Source: Hassallia sp050875635 (GTDB lineage Bacteria; Cyanobacteriota; Cyanobacteriia; Cyanobacteriales; Nostocaceae). Taken from it: a stretch of 64,000 nt of DNA. Made by a program: the position numbers and the translations under genes. Numbering within the stretch: position 1 is the first letter of the stretch; every line of letters starts with the position of its first letter. Below, piece after piece: positions 1-8,190 of this stretch. The stretch covers positions 15,482-79,481 of the forward strand of contig NZ_JBPAOH010000018.1 of NCBI RefSeq assembly GCF_050875635.1, written 5' to 3'. The notes under the pieces were generated by a model that saw only the letters and a program-made list of their open reading frames with translations, was not told where the DNA came from and did no database searches.

Positions 1-373
1 AATGATGGCGAATGGATAAAGCACAAGCATCAAATAAATCCGGTGTGGCAAGACATCTGGCGCCATCGTGAATCAAAACTTGCTCTGCGGCAGATGGTAA
101 TGCCAGTAAGCCATTGTAAACTGATTCTTGGCGTGTGGAGCCGCCTTCGATCAATTCCACAGGTTTAGTTAATTTTTGTTTAGCAATAATTGTCTGGAGG
201 TCTTGCCAATCGGTAGGATTCGCAATAATGCCGATCCAACTAATTAGGCTTGCGGCTTCAGCGGCTTTGAGAGTCCAACTAATTATCGGTTGCGATCGCA
301 CGAGTAACAGAAGTTTATTGCGATCGCTTCCCATTCTTCGTCCCATCCCCGCAGCTGGAATTAGTAAATGCAC
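1..373 (-). CDS. ispD: 2-C-methyl-D-erythritol 4-phosphate cytidylyltransferase, N-terminal part (cut by window edge)
   Basis: IspD joins CTP to methylerythritol 4-phosphate in the MEP isoprenoid pathway in the cytoplasm. Translating the minus strand from a GTG at 373 gives the family N-terminus: residues 2-13 read HLLIPAAGMGRR, the glycine-rich CTP-binding loop, followed by MGSDRNK with the conserved lysine. About 95 residues in comes VLIHDGARCLATPDLF, the conserved IHDGAR segment. The frame stays open to base 1, so the last 100 or so residues lie outside the window. GTG was chosen because the family motif starts within two residues of it and no upstream ATG fits. The gene diverges from the glycosyltransferase at 641. 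Identification is strong; the exact start is moderately sure. Confidence 0.88.
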   Translation of the reverse strand, partial: MHLLIPAAGMGRRMGSDRNKLLLLVRSQPIISWTLKAAEAASLISWIGIIANPTDWQDLQTIIAKQKLTKPVELIEGGSTRQESVYNGLLALPSAAEQVLIHDGARCLATPDLFDACALSIRHH

Positions 374-409
374 AGTTTTCTGGTAAGTAGTTAGTGGATA
401 GTAGTTAGT

Positions 410-495
410 GGAAGCGTGGAAGCGTGGGTAGTCGAAGCGTGGAAGCGTGGGTAGTGGGTAGTCGAAGCGTGGATAGTCGAAGCGTGGAAGCGTGG
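410..495. repeat. Degenerate short tandem repeat, unit about GAAGCGTGG(GTAGT)
   Basis: The stretch repeats GAAGCGTGG seven times with irregular GTAGT or GTAGTGG spacers. It is followed (about 500-570) by a run rich in CAACTAAC/CCACTAAC. It lies between the divergent ispD and GT9 genes, so both promoters must sit in or beside it. I see no coding potential. Confidence 0.7.
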
Positions 496-640
496 TAAGT
501 AGACAACTAACAACACTGCCACTAACCACCAACCACTATCCACTAACTACCAACAACGCTCCTACTTACAACTAACAATTAACAATTTCCAATCCCTATA
601 TTCTCCTAAAATAAGTAGCGAGTAAGCGTAAATAAATCTT

Positions 641-1624
641 ATGCGAATAGTAGCCCTTGTTCCCGGCTCAATTGGCGACCAAATTCTCTTCTTTCCGACT
701 TTAGATGACCTGAAGCGGTATAATCCATCAGCTCAGATAGACGTTGTTACCGAACCCCGCTCAAAAGCTGCCTACCGGGTAAGCAAGTCAGTTGACCAGG
801 TACTGACATTTGATTTTCAAGACCGCAACAGTTTAGCAGATTGGGGTAACTTGGTGGGTATGATTCGCGATCGCGAGTACGATGTTGCCATTGTTTTAGG
901 ACAAAGCTGGTTGATTGGTCTTATACTTTGGTTGACGGGAATCCCCACACGGATAGGTTACCAAGGCAAAGGTTCTGCTTTTCTGACCAAGCCGGTGTCG
1001 CTGAAACAATCGCAGTATACTGCGGCAATGTATCATGACCTCCTCACAGGTTTGGGCATTCAATCTACTTGCCCGGATTTAACGGTGAATATACCTTTAG
1101 CCGATATTGATTGGGCAGAAAAAGAACAAAAACGTTTAGGTGTGCATGAAACAGGTTACATCTTGATTTACGGTGGTTCTAGTCAGTTAGCCCAAAGCAA
1201 ACCGGCAAATGAAGTTTATCCTGTGGAAAGTTGGCTGCAAATTATTCAAAATTTCCGCAGCAAGCAACCAGAAATGCCTGTGGTAGTAGTCAAACAAGCA
1301 GAAGATGAATTGGTGCGTAGACGCGGAGCGGCTTGTCTTGTGACATCGCTTGAGTCGTCCCAGAAAGATGTTAAAATAACCTCCCCAGATGATATCGGCA
1401 AGTTAGCCGCCATGATTGGCGGGGCAAATTTAATGTTGTGTACCGACAGTGCGCCGATGCACTTGAGTGTAGCAGTACAGACTTATACTATTGCTTTATT
1501 TGGTGACACAGACCCAGCCAAGTTGTTACCCAAGAGTGATAAATTTTTGGCGATCAAATCTCTTACCGGTAGAATCGCTGATATTTCACCCGATACAGTT
1601 TTGCAGAAAGTTTGGGGTGGCTAG
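641..1624 (+). CDS. Glycosyltransferase family 9 (heptosyltransferase-like) protein
   Basis: Likely transfers a sugar from an ADP- or NDP-sugar to a cell-surface glycan. The 327-aa protein has the GT9 (GT-B fold) layout. The N-terminal Rossmann half starts MRIVALVPGSIGDQILFFPT, matching the GDxLFFTP-type signature of heptosyltransferases. The C-terminal half carries ILIYGGSS near residue 175 and a donor-site segment MLCTDSAPMHLSVA near residue 265, where the family normally has TGDSGPMHLAAA. No signal peptide or membrane segment is seen, which fits a cytoplasmic or peripheral enzyme. It stands alone on the plus strand, 267 bp from the divergent ispD. The substrate cannot be told from sequence; cyanobacteria generally lack heptose in LPS, so another surface sugar is likely. 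Confidence 0.82.
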   Translation: MRIVALVPGSIGDQILFFPTLDDLKRYNPSAQIDVVTEPRSKAAYRVSKSVDQVLTFDFQDRNSLADWGNLVGMIRDREYDVAIVLGQSWLIGLILWLTGIPTRIGYQGKGSAFLTKPVSLKQSQYTAAMYHDLLTGLGIQSTCPDLTVNIPLADIDWAEKEQKRLGVHETGYILIYGGSSQLAQSKPANEVYPVESWLQIIQNFRSKQPEMPVVVVKQAEDELVRRRGAACLVTSLESSQKDVKITSPDDIGKLAAMIGGANLMLCTDSAPMHLSVAVQTYTIALFGDTDPAKLLPKSDKFLAIKSLTGRIADISPDTVLQKVWGG

Positions 1625-2842
1625 TACTGCAATAATTGTGTTTTTCAGCTTTGCACGTCTTGGCTGATGATTTCGTTTACTTTTTTTTCTTGAGTGCGAT
1701 GGCGCAAAGTGCCCGCCTGAAGCGCGATCGCTTTCCTTCAATATCAAGGTGAGCCACATTTGCCTTACTTGAATATTTTAACATCCTAGAGAAGTGTTAT
1801 TTTAGACGTGTGGAATGTTAAGTGATCGCCAAATATTCTTTTGTTTGAGTTTCCATTCCCCTAGTTCATATAAGAGTTACTACTTAGGGTAAATTTTTAA
1901 ACAGTCACATTAGCGACTTGGCAAACTTTTTCTTGCACAGGCTGGGACAAAGTTAGATGCGCTATACTGTTTCTCCTATCTTAATTTTTCACATCCGAAG
2001 TATTGAGTCAGAACGTACTCGATAATCAATTTAGAATAGCCGAAAATTCCGAACTAACACCAATTCTGTATGAAGATGCGTCTATAAGAATTACGCACGC
2101 ACTCTTGGGCTGTAGTAGGGGCAATTCATGAATTGCCCCTACACAGATGGGAAGCGCAACCTCACATAGAATTGGTATAACACCACACAAAATCTGATTG
2201 CATTGCCAAAAATTTAGCTGTAATAGTTGAGTTTATTTGGCAACAAATTTTAGTTTCAAACAAAAAAATAACTATTCTAAGCAGATGTTGTCAAGTATTT
2301 CTATTAACACTTGGCGAGGATTTTTGCTACTTTTTTACAAAAATTTACAAATATATTATTGACAAAGATAAGTTAAAAAAATTAGATTTTTGCCAAATTG
2401 TTAGTTTAGATATATTTGTGGGAACAATAACTTTGGCATTCGTGCATAGTATGCATTTAACCCAGTTATGAAAATTGGAAAATGGCTAATTGTAAATGTT
2501 CAAGGTGTCATAGTTAACAGCCAATTGTTAACCATAAATTAAATTTTCAATAAAAAAAATGAACTGCAAGATATGCTTTTTGATTCAGCAGGAAATATGA
2601 GGTTTTTTTACAAAACTAATCAATCAACTAAAGATTTCAGTTAAAACAAACATTAGCACGCCTGTATACACAAAATTAAGGATTCTCGGCTATTGGGCAA
2701 ACATTGGTTGCCGATACTACTTGGTGTGATTAGCTTCTGGGTGGATCTAACGCGCCATATTTTGTGTTCCTTAGCTTATTTCTCGTTATAAATGCTAGTG
2801 CATCAGCCAAAAATGTGATTAACTATACAAAAGGAAAAATAA
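1625..2842. other. 1.2-kb AT-rich intergenic region
   Basis: No ORF with family resemblance or good coding character was found here on either strand. It contains a MITE-like element (2059-2176). Downstream of it is a very AT-rich stretch with poly-A/T runs, and the likely promoter and leader of the gene at 2843. It is the longest gene-free stretch in the window. A small RNA is possible but nothing in the sequence proves it. Confidence 0.5.
2059..2176. mobile_element. MITE-like element with 9-bp terminal inverted repeats and a 28-bp central palindrome
   Basis: The left end ACCAATTCT and right end AGAATTGGT are perfect inverted repeats. The centre (2115-2142) is a perfect 28-bp palindrome around CAATTCATGAATTG. 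A second copy with the same left end and centre, but without the right end, is at 6740-6830. It encodes no protein, so it would need a transposase supplied in trans. Confidence 0.7.
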
Positions 2843-3607
2843 ATGGCGATTTGGTTACATGGCTTTATTAGCAGTGGAAAACGGTATATCCAAGTAGATA
2901 CTCAGACTCATCATATCATTGGGGTTTTCCTTCATATTATCTATTCTTCACCGAGAATGCGTTTTTCTACATTAGAAAATACTAAAAGTGCATATTTCAA
3001 GTGTAAGGAAGACGCAACAATAACTTTTTACCAAGCGGGAATGAAGAATGAAGCTAACTCAAAAATTTGGACTTATCTAGTGTATGAATGTCCGCTGATG
3101 GAAGAAAAAGTATTCCGTGACTCATCTATCGATACAAGCACAAATCTTCTCAAGGAATTATTAGCTGGTAAAAAACTAGTTCGATTAACCGAAAATATTC
3201 ATGATTATCTCAACTATAAATATAATCAATGTGAATATTTGGATGTAGAACTTCCTTTAAATTGGAATACTTCCACAGGAAGAGAAATTGCCGATTTGCT
3301 TTTAGCAGAATTTAACGCTTTAAAAGCATCATCCGTGTTTGCAGAAAATGCCGGCAAAAAATACATACAAACAGTTTTGGATAGCTTTATCAAAGCTGCA
3401 CAGGAAGTTTTAGAAATCGGTGGTACAGCAAAAGATTTTGAAGCTGAACAATACAAAATACTGAATCAAATCAGGATTGATGAAATAGTAAATAGAATTA
3501 TTGACTATAACGATTATCGAATCTGGCAGGAAGCTTTACCAACTAAATCAAAAGCAGTTGAATACGCTTTCAATACCGCATTAAGTTTTATATATCGTAT
3601 AAAGTGA
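2843..3607 (+). CDS. Hypothetical protein (254 aa)
   Basis: I do not recognise this family. The 254-aa protein has no signal peptide or membrane helix. The first 90 residues are mixed, with many aromatic residues (IWLHGF, FYQAG, IWTYLVYECPL). From about residue 160 it turns helical and charged (TGREIADLLLAEFNALK, IKAAQEVLEIGG, DEIVNRIIDYNDYRIWQEA), which could pack as a helical bundle. The start is supported by an AAGGAAAAATAA leader directly before the ATG, containing AAGGA 8 bp upstream. It stands alone after a long AT-rich leader, and the downstream neighbour crr6 converges. Base composition is AT-richer than its neighbours, which could mean recent acquisition or weak selection. Confidence 0.7.
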   Translation: MAIWLHGFISSGKRYIQVDTQTHHIIGVFLHIIYSSPRMRFSTLENTKSAYFKCKEDATITFYQAGMKNEANSKIWTYLVYECPLMEEKVFRDSSIDTSTNLLKELLAGKKLVRLTENIHDYLNYKYNQCEYLDVELPLNWNTSTGREIADLLLAEFNALKASSVFAENAGKKYIQTVLDSFIKAAQEVLEIGGTAKDFEAEQYKILNQIRIDEIVNRIIDYNDYRIWQEALPTKSKAVEYAFNTALSFIYRIK

Positions 3608-3725
3608 GTTGGGAATTGGGCATTGGGCATCGGGCATGGGGCATTGGGGAGGCAGTGCGTTGGACGGGTTCCCCGGCTTGAAGCACCTGCCGTCATTGGA
3701 CATCGGTAATAACTCTTTTTCTAAT

Positions 3726-3758
3726 CCCCATTGCCCATTGCCCATTGCCCATTGCCCA
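3726..3758. repeat. Heptamer repeat array (TTGCCCA, 4 units)
   Basis: Four perfect copies of TTGCCCA between the convergent genes at 2843 and 3764. They belong to the short tandemly repeated repetitive (STRR) class typical of filamentous cyanobacteria. The complementary form GGGCATTGGGCA occurs at 3617-3650, so the region can fold back on itself. Confidence 0.8.
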
Positions 3759-3763
3759 TTTTT

Positions 3764-4243
3764 TCAAAACATTTCAAACAAAGCATCATCTAAGTCATAA
3801 CCTAGCAATTGAGCCATTGATTTGAGACGAAATTGATTGGGTATACCCTGCTGTTTGAGCCAATCGCTTAAAATAAAGATTCTCTGCATCAAAAAGATTT
3901 CTAAAGCTTCAGGATTATACTGAATACCTTCTTTTTCACTGAATTGGTGGGGTACAAGCATAGCGACGTAACGAACAAGTTCCCCAGCTTTCCAATCTAG
4001 TAAAAATGGCAACCAAGGATAGCGAGCATCCAGACGGAGAAACCACAAGCGTACTTCTGGAATTTCTGAAAGTTCCCGTGGATCGCTTGGATCTTGAGAA
4101 TAGTTTATCTCAAAGTGCAGCTGCTGTTCGTGGGATGCGATCGCCCCTTCTTGCAGCAGTTGTGAAATCACCGTTGATGCGGGTGATAGATCCAGATTGT
4201 TAATGCAGTCGGTATTAAGTGCGATCGCGATCGTCATTGGCAT
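3764..4243 (-). CDS. crr6: CRR6-like NDH-1 maturation protein (DUF1817)
   Basis: The 159-aa protein resembles the cyanobacterial/plastid CRR6 (chlororespiratory reduction 6) family, which in plants is needed to mature NdhI in the NDH-1 complex of cyclic electron flow. The recognisable blocks are LDLSPASTVISQLL near residue 18, EIPEVRLWFLRLDARYPWLP near residue 60, LLDWKAGELVRYVAMLVPHQ near residue 82, and a C-terminal MAQLLGYDLDDALFEMF. Length matches the family (about 150-160 aa). It has no transmembrane helix and probably acts in the cytoplasm or at the thylakoid surface. Its downstream end meets a heptamer array. The family assignment is from memory of the conserved blocks and I consider it likely; a role in this organism is inferred by homology. 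Confidence 0.75.
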   Translation of the reverse strand: MPMTIAIALNTDCINNLDLSPASTVISQLLQEGAIASHEQQLHFEINYSQDPSDPRELSEIPEVRLWFLRLDARYPWLPFLLDWKAGELVRYVAMLVPHQFSEKEGIQYNPEALEIFLMQRIFILSDWLKQQGIPNQFRLKSMAQLLGYDLDDALFEMF

Positions 4244-4327
4244 TCATACGATTTTGTGCAACAGTCAGATCGAGAATACACAGTAGCAGCTTTCAGGTAC
4301 TAACGCCACACCTATTGATTAAAATAA

Positions 4328-4402
4328 AGACGCGATAATATCGCGTCTCTATTCGTAGTCAGCGCTGAAGCGCTTTAAATAAGCACGCTTTGTGCTTACT
4401 AC
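4328..4402. repeat. Two adjacent hairpin repeats between crr6 and the S8 protease gene
   Basis: AGACGCGAT/ATCGCGTCT forms one hairpin (4328-4348). It is followed by AGCGCTGAAGCGCTT and a GTAGTAAGC-type palindrome in the opposite sense (4358-4402). Similar AGCGCTGAAGCGCTT cores recur at 47590. They lie just downstream of the S8 protease stop (4427, minus strand) and could act as terminators, though no T-run follows. Confidence 0.55.
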
Positions 4403-4426
4403 AAATGCACCCTGAGATGATCTGGA

Positions 4427-6664
4427 TTAACTGAAAGATTTGCGGTACAAGGCATTATCGCCACCCACAACAAACGTGTCAATACGGTTGATTCCCGTAG
4501 AAACAGCAGCAGGAGCAGAAATGCATGAACCTGCTAAATTCTCCCAAGCGTTCCAACTAGAATTATCCCAGGTTTTGCGGTACAAAGCATTATCAGTACC
4601 AACTGCAAACACGTCTAGTCGGTTCGCTCCCCAAGAAGTCACCGCCGGCGAATATAACCATAAGCCACCTAAGCTTTCCCAATTGCTCCAAGATCCGCCA
4701 TCCCAGGACTTGCGGTATATCGCATGGTCACCACCTCTAACAAACAATTCAACGTGGTTAGCGCCCGCAGAAACTGCCGCTGGCGCAGACAAACACAAGC
4801 CGCCTAAATTTTCCCATTCACTCCACTTAGCACCATCCCAAGATTTGTGATATGTGGCGTTGTCAGCACCAATTGTAAACACATCAAGGCGGTTCGCTTC
4901 TGAACAAACAGCTACACCCTGCTTGCAAAAGCCGCCTAAATCTTCCCACTCGCTCCAAGTAGAATTATCCCAGAACTTGCGAAGCAGTTGGCGCTGTTGA
5001 CCAATAATAAATGTATCAATTCGGTTTGATGTCAACGTCACAGCCGCAGGTGCTGATAAGCTAAATCCGCCCAAGTTTTGCCACTCGCTCCAATTAGAAC
5101 CATCCCAGGACTTGTGATATATCGCACTGTCACCACCCAGAACAAAAGTGTCAAGGCGTTTTTCTCCCGAAGTCGTAACCGCAGGGGCAGAAAAACAGTT
5201 ACCATCTAATTTTTGCCATTCAGACCAACGTTGCTGCTGGGGTTGCAACAAGTCAAAAGCAGCTTTTGGCTGAATAATACCCGCACCGGAATGCGGGTCC
5301 CAACCCGGTTCACCGATATTTTTCGCGGTACTCTTGAGAGCATTTTTTGCTTGTTCTTGAGTTAAGTCAGGTTTGGCATTTTTGAGCAACGCGACTACAC
5401 CAGCAGCGATCGGTGTCGCGGCAGATGTGCCGTTATCAGAGGCAAAGTAACCTCGAAAATGAGTAACAGAACAAAAATCAGGCTTGTTAGGATCTAAAGC
5501 TGCTGGTCCTTGGCTGCTATAACCTACAAATTGTTCATCTTTGTTGACAGCACCCACAGTCATTACTAAAGGATGTCCGTTTGCTCCCCAAATGCTTTTG
5601 CCTGGTCCATTATCGGTGCCACATCTGTCACTTGGACAGCTTTCACCACAGTTACCAGCGGCAAACAAGACGAGAATTCCTTCGTTAATTGCTTCTACAA
5701 CTTTGCGGCTGAAAGGATGATCGGGATTTGTGGCATAAAATTCATCCCAGCTTTTTTGGTAAATTCCCCAACTGTTGGTGAGGATGTGGGGTGTACCGTC
5801 AGTTTTGTGCTGCTTGATTGCCCATTCGTATACTGTTAAGGCAGTGGATACGGCACCGCCATCAGAGATGCGACAATCGTAGAGTTTGGCTTCTGGAGCC
5901 ATACCCAAGACATCGGTAGCACACATATTACCATGTTCGCCCCAAGCGCGGGCGGTTGTTCCCCAGTTCTGTGCCGGTCCGCCGATGACGTTGGGAATTT
6001 TGCGATCGGTTTCAAAAGCGCCTATGTAGCGACCTTCGGCGGTGATGCCACCATCGACAACGCCAACGACAATGCCCTGACCTTTGTAGCCAGCTGCCCA
6101 TATTTTATCAACACCAAAGTAAGTTGCAACGTCGGCGATCGCTCCCTTTGCCGTTGTTGGAGAACAGTCACATGTGCCAATCGGACATGTACCAGTCGCA
6201 TCCATTGGCATGACTAAATCTTTGTCTGCTTTCTCCAACAACGCACTATTAAAAGGGGCAATAGGTGTATCTTTATACACCTTAATTACGTTAGGTTGTG
6301 CTTCTAATTCTTCAATTTTGCTTTCCTCTACCACCCCGCGCACGATCGCTATTTCTTGATTGTCAGCCAATAAACGGGCTGCATCTTGACTCGCGCTAAC
6401 TGGTACTGGTTCATAGCTGGTATCCAATTGAAAGCCGATAACGTTCATTTGTGCCGCCATCTGTGATGCCCCCAATACTCCTTGAGCCTTAGGCACGCGC
6501 ATTTCTACTAGCACGTTTTGCAACTTAGGAGAATCACTGGCGTTCATATCACCGCTAGGCATCTCCCGTGGAAAGTTTGGCGAATCCATACCCAAAGATG
6601 GCATCTTGCCACTTTCGCTTTGCGGTTGTGTTTTGCCAGACATCCCATAGCCGTTACTTTGCAT
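4427..6664 (-). CDS. S8 (subtilisin-like) serine protease fused to a C-terminal W-rich repeat (DUF346/PLL-like) propeller
   Basis: The 745-aa protein has three parts. Residues 1-150 form a low-complexity, Met/Ser/Pro-rich start and a propeptide-like region. Residues 190-470 are a subtilase domain with Asp204 (VVGVVDGG), His244 (WGEHGN), oxyanion Asn338 (AAGN) and nucleophile Ser414 (NGTSAATP), so the catalytic set is complete. Several cysteines (CPIGTCDC, CGESC) suggest disulfides. Residues 480-745 hold six repeats of about 45 aa with WSEWxxLGG...APAV...R(L/I)DTFV.GGD.A(I/L)Y.KSWDGS, like the DUF346/PLL-type sugar-binding propeller. No signal peptide or membrane helix is seen. It is the last gene of the seven-gene minus-strand block. 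Protease identity is sure; propeller ligand and export route are unknown. Confidence 0.9.
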   Translation of the reverse strand: MQSNGYGMSGKTQPQSESGKMPSLGMDSPNFPREMPSGDMNASDSPKLQNVLVEMRVPKAQGVLGASQMAAQMNVIGFQLDTSYEPVPVSASQDAARLLADNQEIAIVRGVVEESKIEELEAQPNVIKVYKDTPIAPFNSALLEKADKDLVMPMDATGTCPIGTCDCSPTTAKGAIADVATYFGVDKIWAAGYKGQGIVVGVVDGGITAEGRYIGAFETDRKIPNVIGGPAQNWGTTARAWGEHGNMCATDVLGMAPEAKLYDCRISDGGAVSTALTVYEWAIKQHKTDGTPHILTNSWGIYQKSWDEFYATNPDHPFSRKVVEAINEGILVLFAAGNCGESCPSDRCGTDNGPGKSIWGANGHPLVMTVGAVNKDEQFVGYSSQGPAALDPNKPDFCSVTHFRGYFASDNGTSAATPIAAGVVALLKNAKPDLTQEQAKNALKSTAKNIGEPGWDPHSGAGIIQPKAAFDLLQPQQQRWSEWQKLDGNCFSAPAVTTSGEKRLDTFVLGGDSAIYHKSWDGSNWSEWQNLGGFSLSAPAAVTLTSNRIDTFIIGQQRQLLRKFWDNSTWSEWEDLGGFCKQGVAVCSEANRLDVFTIGADNATYHKSWDGAKWSEWENLGGLCLSAPAAVSAGANHVELFVRGGDHAIYRKSWDGGSWSNWESLGGLWLYSPAVTSWGANRLDVFAVGTDNALYRKTWDNSSWNAWENLAGSCISAPAAVSTGINRIDTFVVGGDNALYRKSFS

Positions 6665-6739
6665 ATTTTATCCTCTCTAATTCTTGTTTGTTTAATTACA
6701 GCTATTTTCAGCTAAATAAACCACATCTTGTTATCTCAT

Positions 6740-6830
6740 ACCAATTCTGGCTTGAAGATGCGTAAGCGCACGCTCTTTCGCACTCAGTAGGGGCAATTCA
6801 TGAATTGCCCCTACACAGATGGGAAGCGCT
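6740..6830. mobile_element. Right-truncated copy of the ACCAATTCT MITE
   Basis: The left end ACCAATTCT, the following TTGAAGATGCGT and the 28-bp palindrome (6787-6814) match the element at 2059-2176, but the right inverted repeat is missing. It lies between the PLC-like gene stop (6844) and the S8 protease start (6664), so it separates two genes of the block. Confidence 0.65.
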
Positions 6831-6843
6831 TTTGTAAGTGACA

Positions 6844-8118
6844 TCAAGGACATTTTGGGTACAAGGTTTTTGTGGGGGTGTGACGCGGACTTAATATTAA
6901 GTACTTGTTCATGAATTTAATTAAGTCACTGCGCTGTTTAGTATTCCATTGAGCAGCAGTGTAACGGTGCGATCGCCCTTTCAAATGCAGTAACATCATC
7001 TTGAGGAAATCACGGCTGGCAGCAATAGCAGCTTTTTCTGGGGGGTTGCTAACATTAACATAATCTCGCGGATCGACTGGCAGAGGAATCAGCCGACCTG
7101 GTTGTCGCATCGGAAAAACTCGGTGTTCTTGCGGATACGGAAGTCCCTTAATGCCATAGTAGCGAATAAAAATAATTGCACCTGCACCACTACGTTCACG
7201 GGCTGTATGTGCTGGGGAATACGAGTCTTGAATCAGGTGCAGCGCTTCTCCAATCCATTCAAAGGCATTCGAGCGCTTGGTTGCACTTAGCACTTTACCA
7301 TGCAAAACGATCAATTGCTGTCTAGTTTCGGCTAATGCTTCTTCTAGTTTTTGGCATTTGTAGCGGCGTAATGCATGGCGGCGTTGCTGGGTGGGTTTAA
7401 AATGGTTTGATAGCTTCTCGGTATCAACTCTGCGGACACCTCGATTCATCGCGTCTAACTCAGTCTTGGAAATGGGCAAACCACGCGCTGCATGACTATT
7501 TAAGGTTTCGTGTCCTGGGGGAATTTTCAGCAGTCGGTTCTCGACAACAAAGGCTTCTGCCTCTTGTTGAGATTTATTTTGCAATTTTCGCTGCAAGTAT
7601 TCAGCTTCTATATATCGGTCATAGGATACTTGCTCGGAATCATCGCTTTCAATAGCTGCGTCAATTTTTTCTAGAAGTTGTTCTAATTCTGCCTCTAGAT
7701 TCGTTTCCATTTCCCGCTGTCTTGGGGGTAACGCAGGTTCAACAGGTGGTAATTTAACGCCTTGTTTTAAAGTTGTAACTAACACAATCCGATTGCCGTT
7801 TTCACCGCCAGGACGATAGATAATCGGCACACCCCGGACAACAGCAATGCGGGTGTTGTAACCTGACCGCGTTTGGCGATAGTGTTTTGCTTTGTAAAAC
7901 TCACTTTTAAAGGTGTGTGGGTCAAAGCGTACACCAGCAGACAAAACACGCTTGAGGAACTGTTGAGGGAAATGCACCCCCGGCAAGAAGCCTTCGTGCT
8001 TGAGGTAAGTGGCAAACCTATTTGCAGGATTACGTCCTGCTTGTCCGCGTAGTTCTAATTGACCCTGCTCTAATTCTGAGTAGCCGTTTAATAGCTGCTC
8101 TGTAAATGTGTTACTCAT
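6844..8118 (-). CDS. Unknown protein with a zinc-dependent phospholipase C/P1-nuclease-like motif
   Basis: The 424-aa protein has no family I can name with certainty. Residues 287-307 read EWIGEALHLIQDSYSPAHTAR. The pattern H293-x4-D298-x5-H304 resembles the metal-binding HxxxxD...PxH helix of zinc-dependent phospholipase C and S1/P1 nucleases. Other possible ligands are the His residues near 203-209 (GHETLNSH). Residues 130-185 are a charged helical stretch (LEAELEQLLEKIDAAIES) that may form a coiled coil. No signal peptide is visible. It lies 73 bp after the 375-aa gene and 179 bp before the S8 protease, all minus strand. Phospholipase or nuclease activity is inference from one motif; a purely structural role is possible. 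Confidence 0.6.
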   Translation of the reverse strand: MSNTFTEQLLNGYSELEQGQLELRGQAGRNPANRFATYLKHEGFLPGVHFPQQFLKRVLSAGVRFDPHTFKSEFYKAKHYRQTRSGYNTRIAVVRGVPIIYRPGGENGNRIVLVTTLKQGVKLPPVEPALPPRQREMETNLEAELEQLLEKIDAAIESDDSEQVSYDRYIEAEYLQRKLQNKSQQEAEAFVVENRLLKIPPGHETLNSHAARGLPISKTELDAMNRGVRRVDTEKLSNHFKPTQQRRHALRRYKCQKLEEALAETRQQLIVLHGKVLSATKRSNAFEWIGEALHLIQDSYSPAHTARERSGAGAIIFIRYYGIKGLPYPQEHRVFPMRQPGRLIPLPVDPRDYVNVSNPPEKAAIAASRDFLKMMLLHLKGRSHRYTAAQWNTKQRSDLIKFMNKYLILSPRHTPTKTLYPKCP

Positions 8119-8190
8119 AATACTAAGTCCTAAGTACTGAGTTCTGTGTCATACTAAGTTGCCCTCCTCCTTGTCCCCCTCCCCTTTTGA

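Noticed and set aside
4440..4850. Plus-strand frame opposite the S8 protease propeller repeats
   Set aside because: It mirrors the codon periodicity of the protein repeats on the other strand; no ribosome binding site or family.
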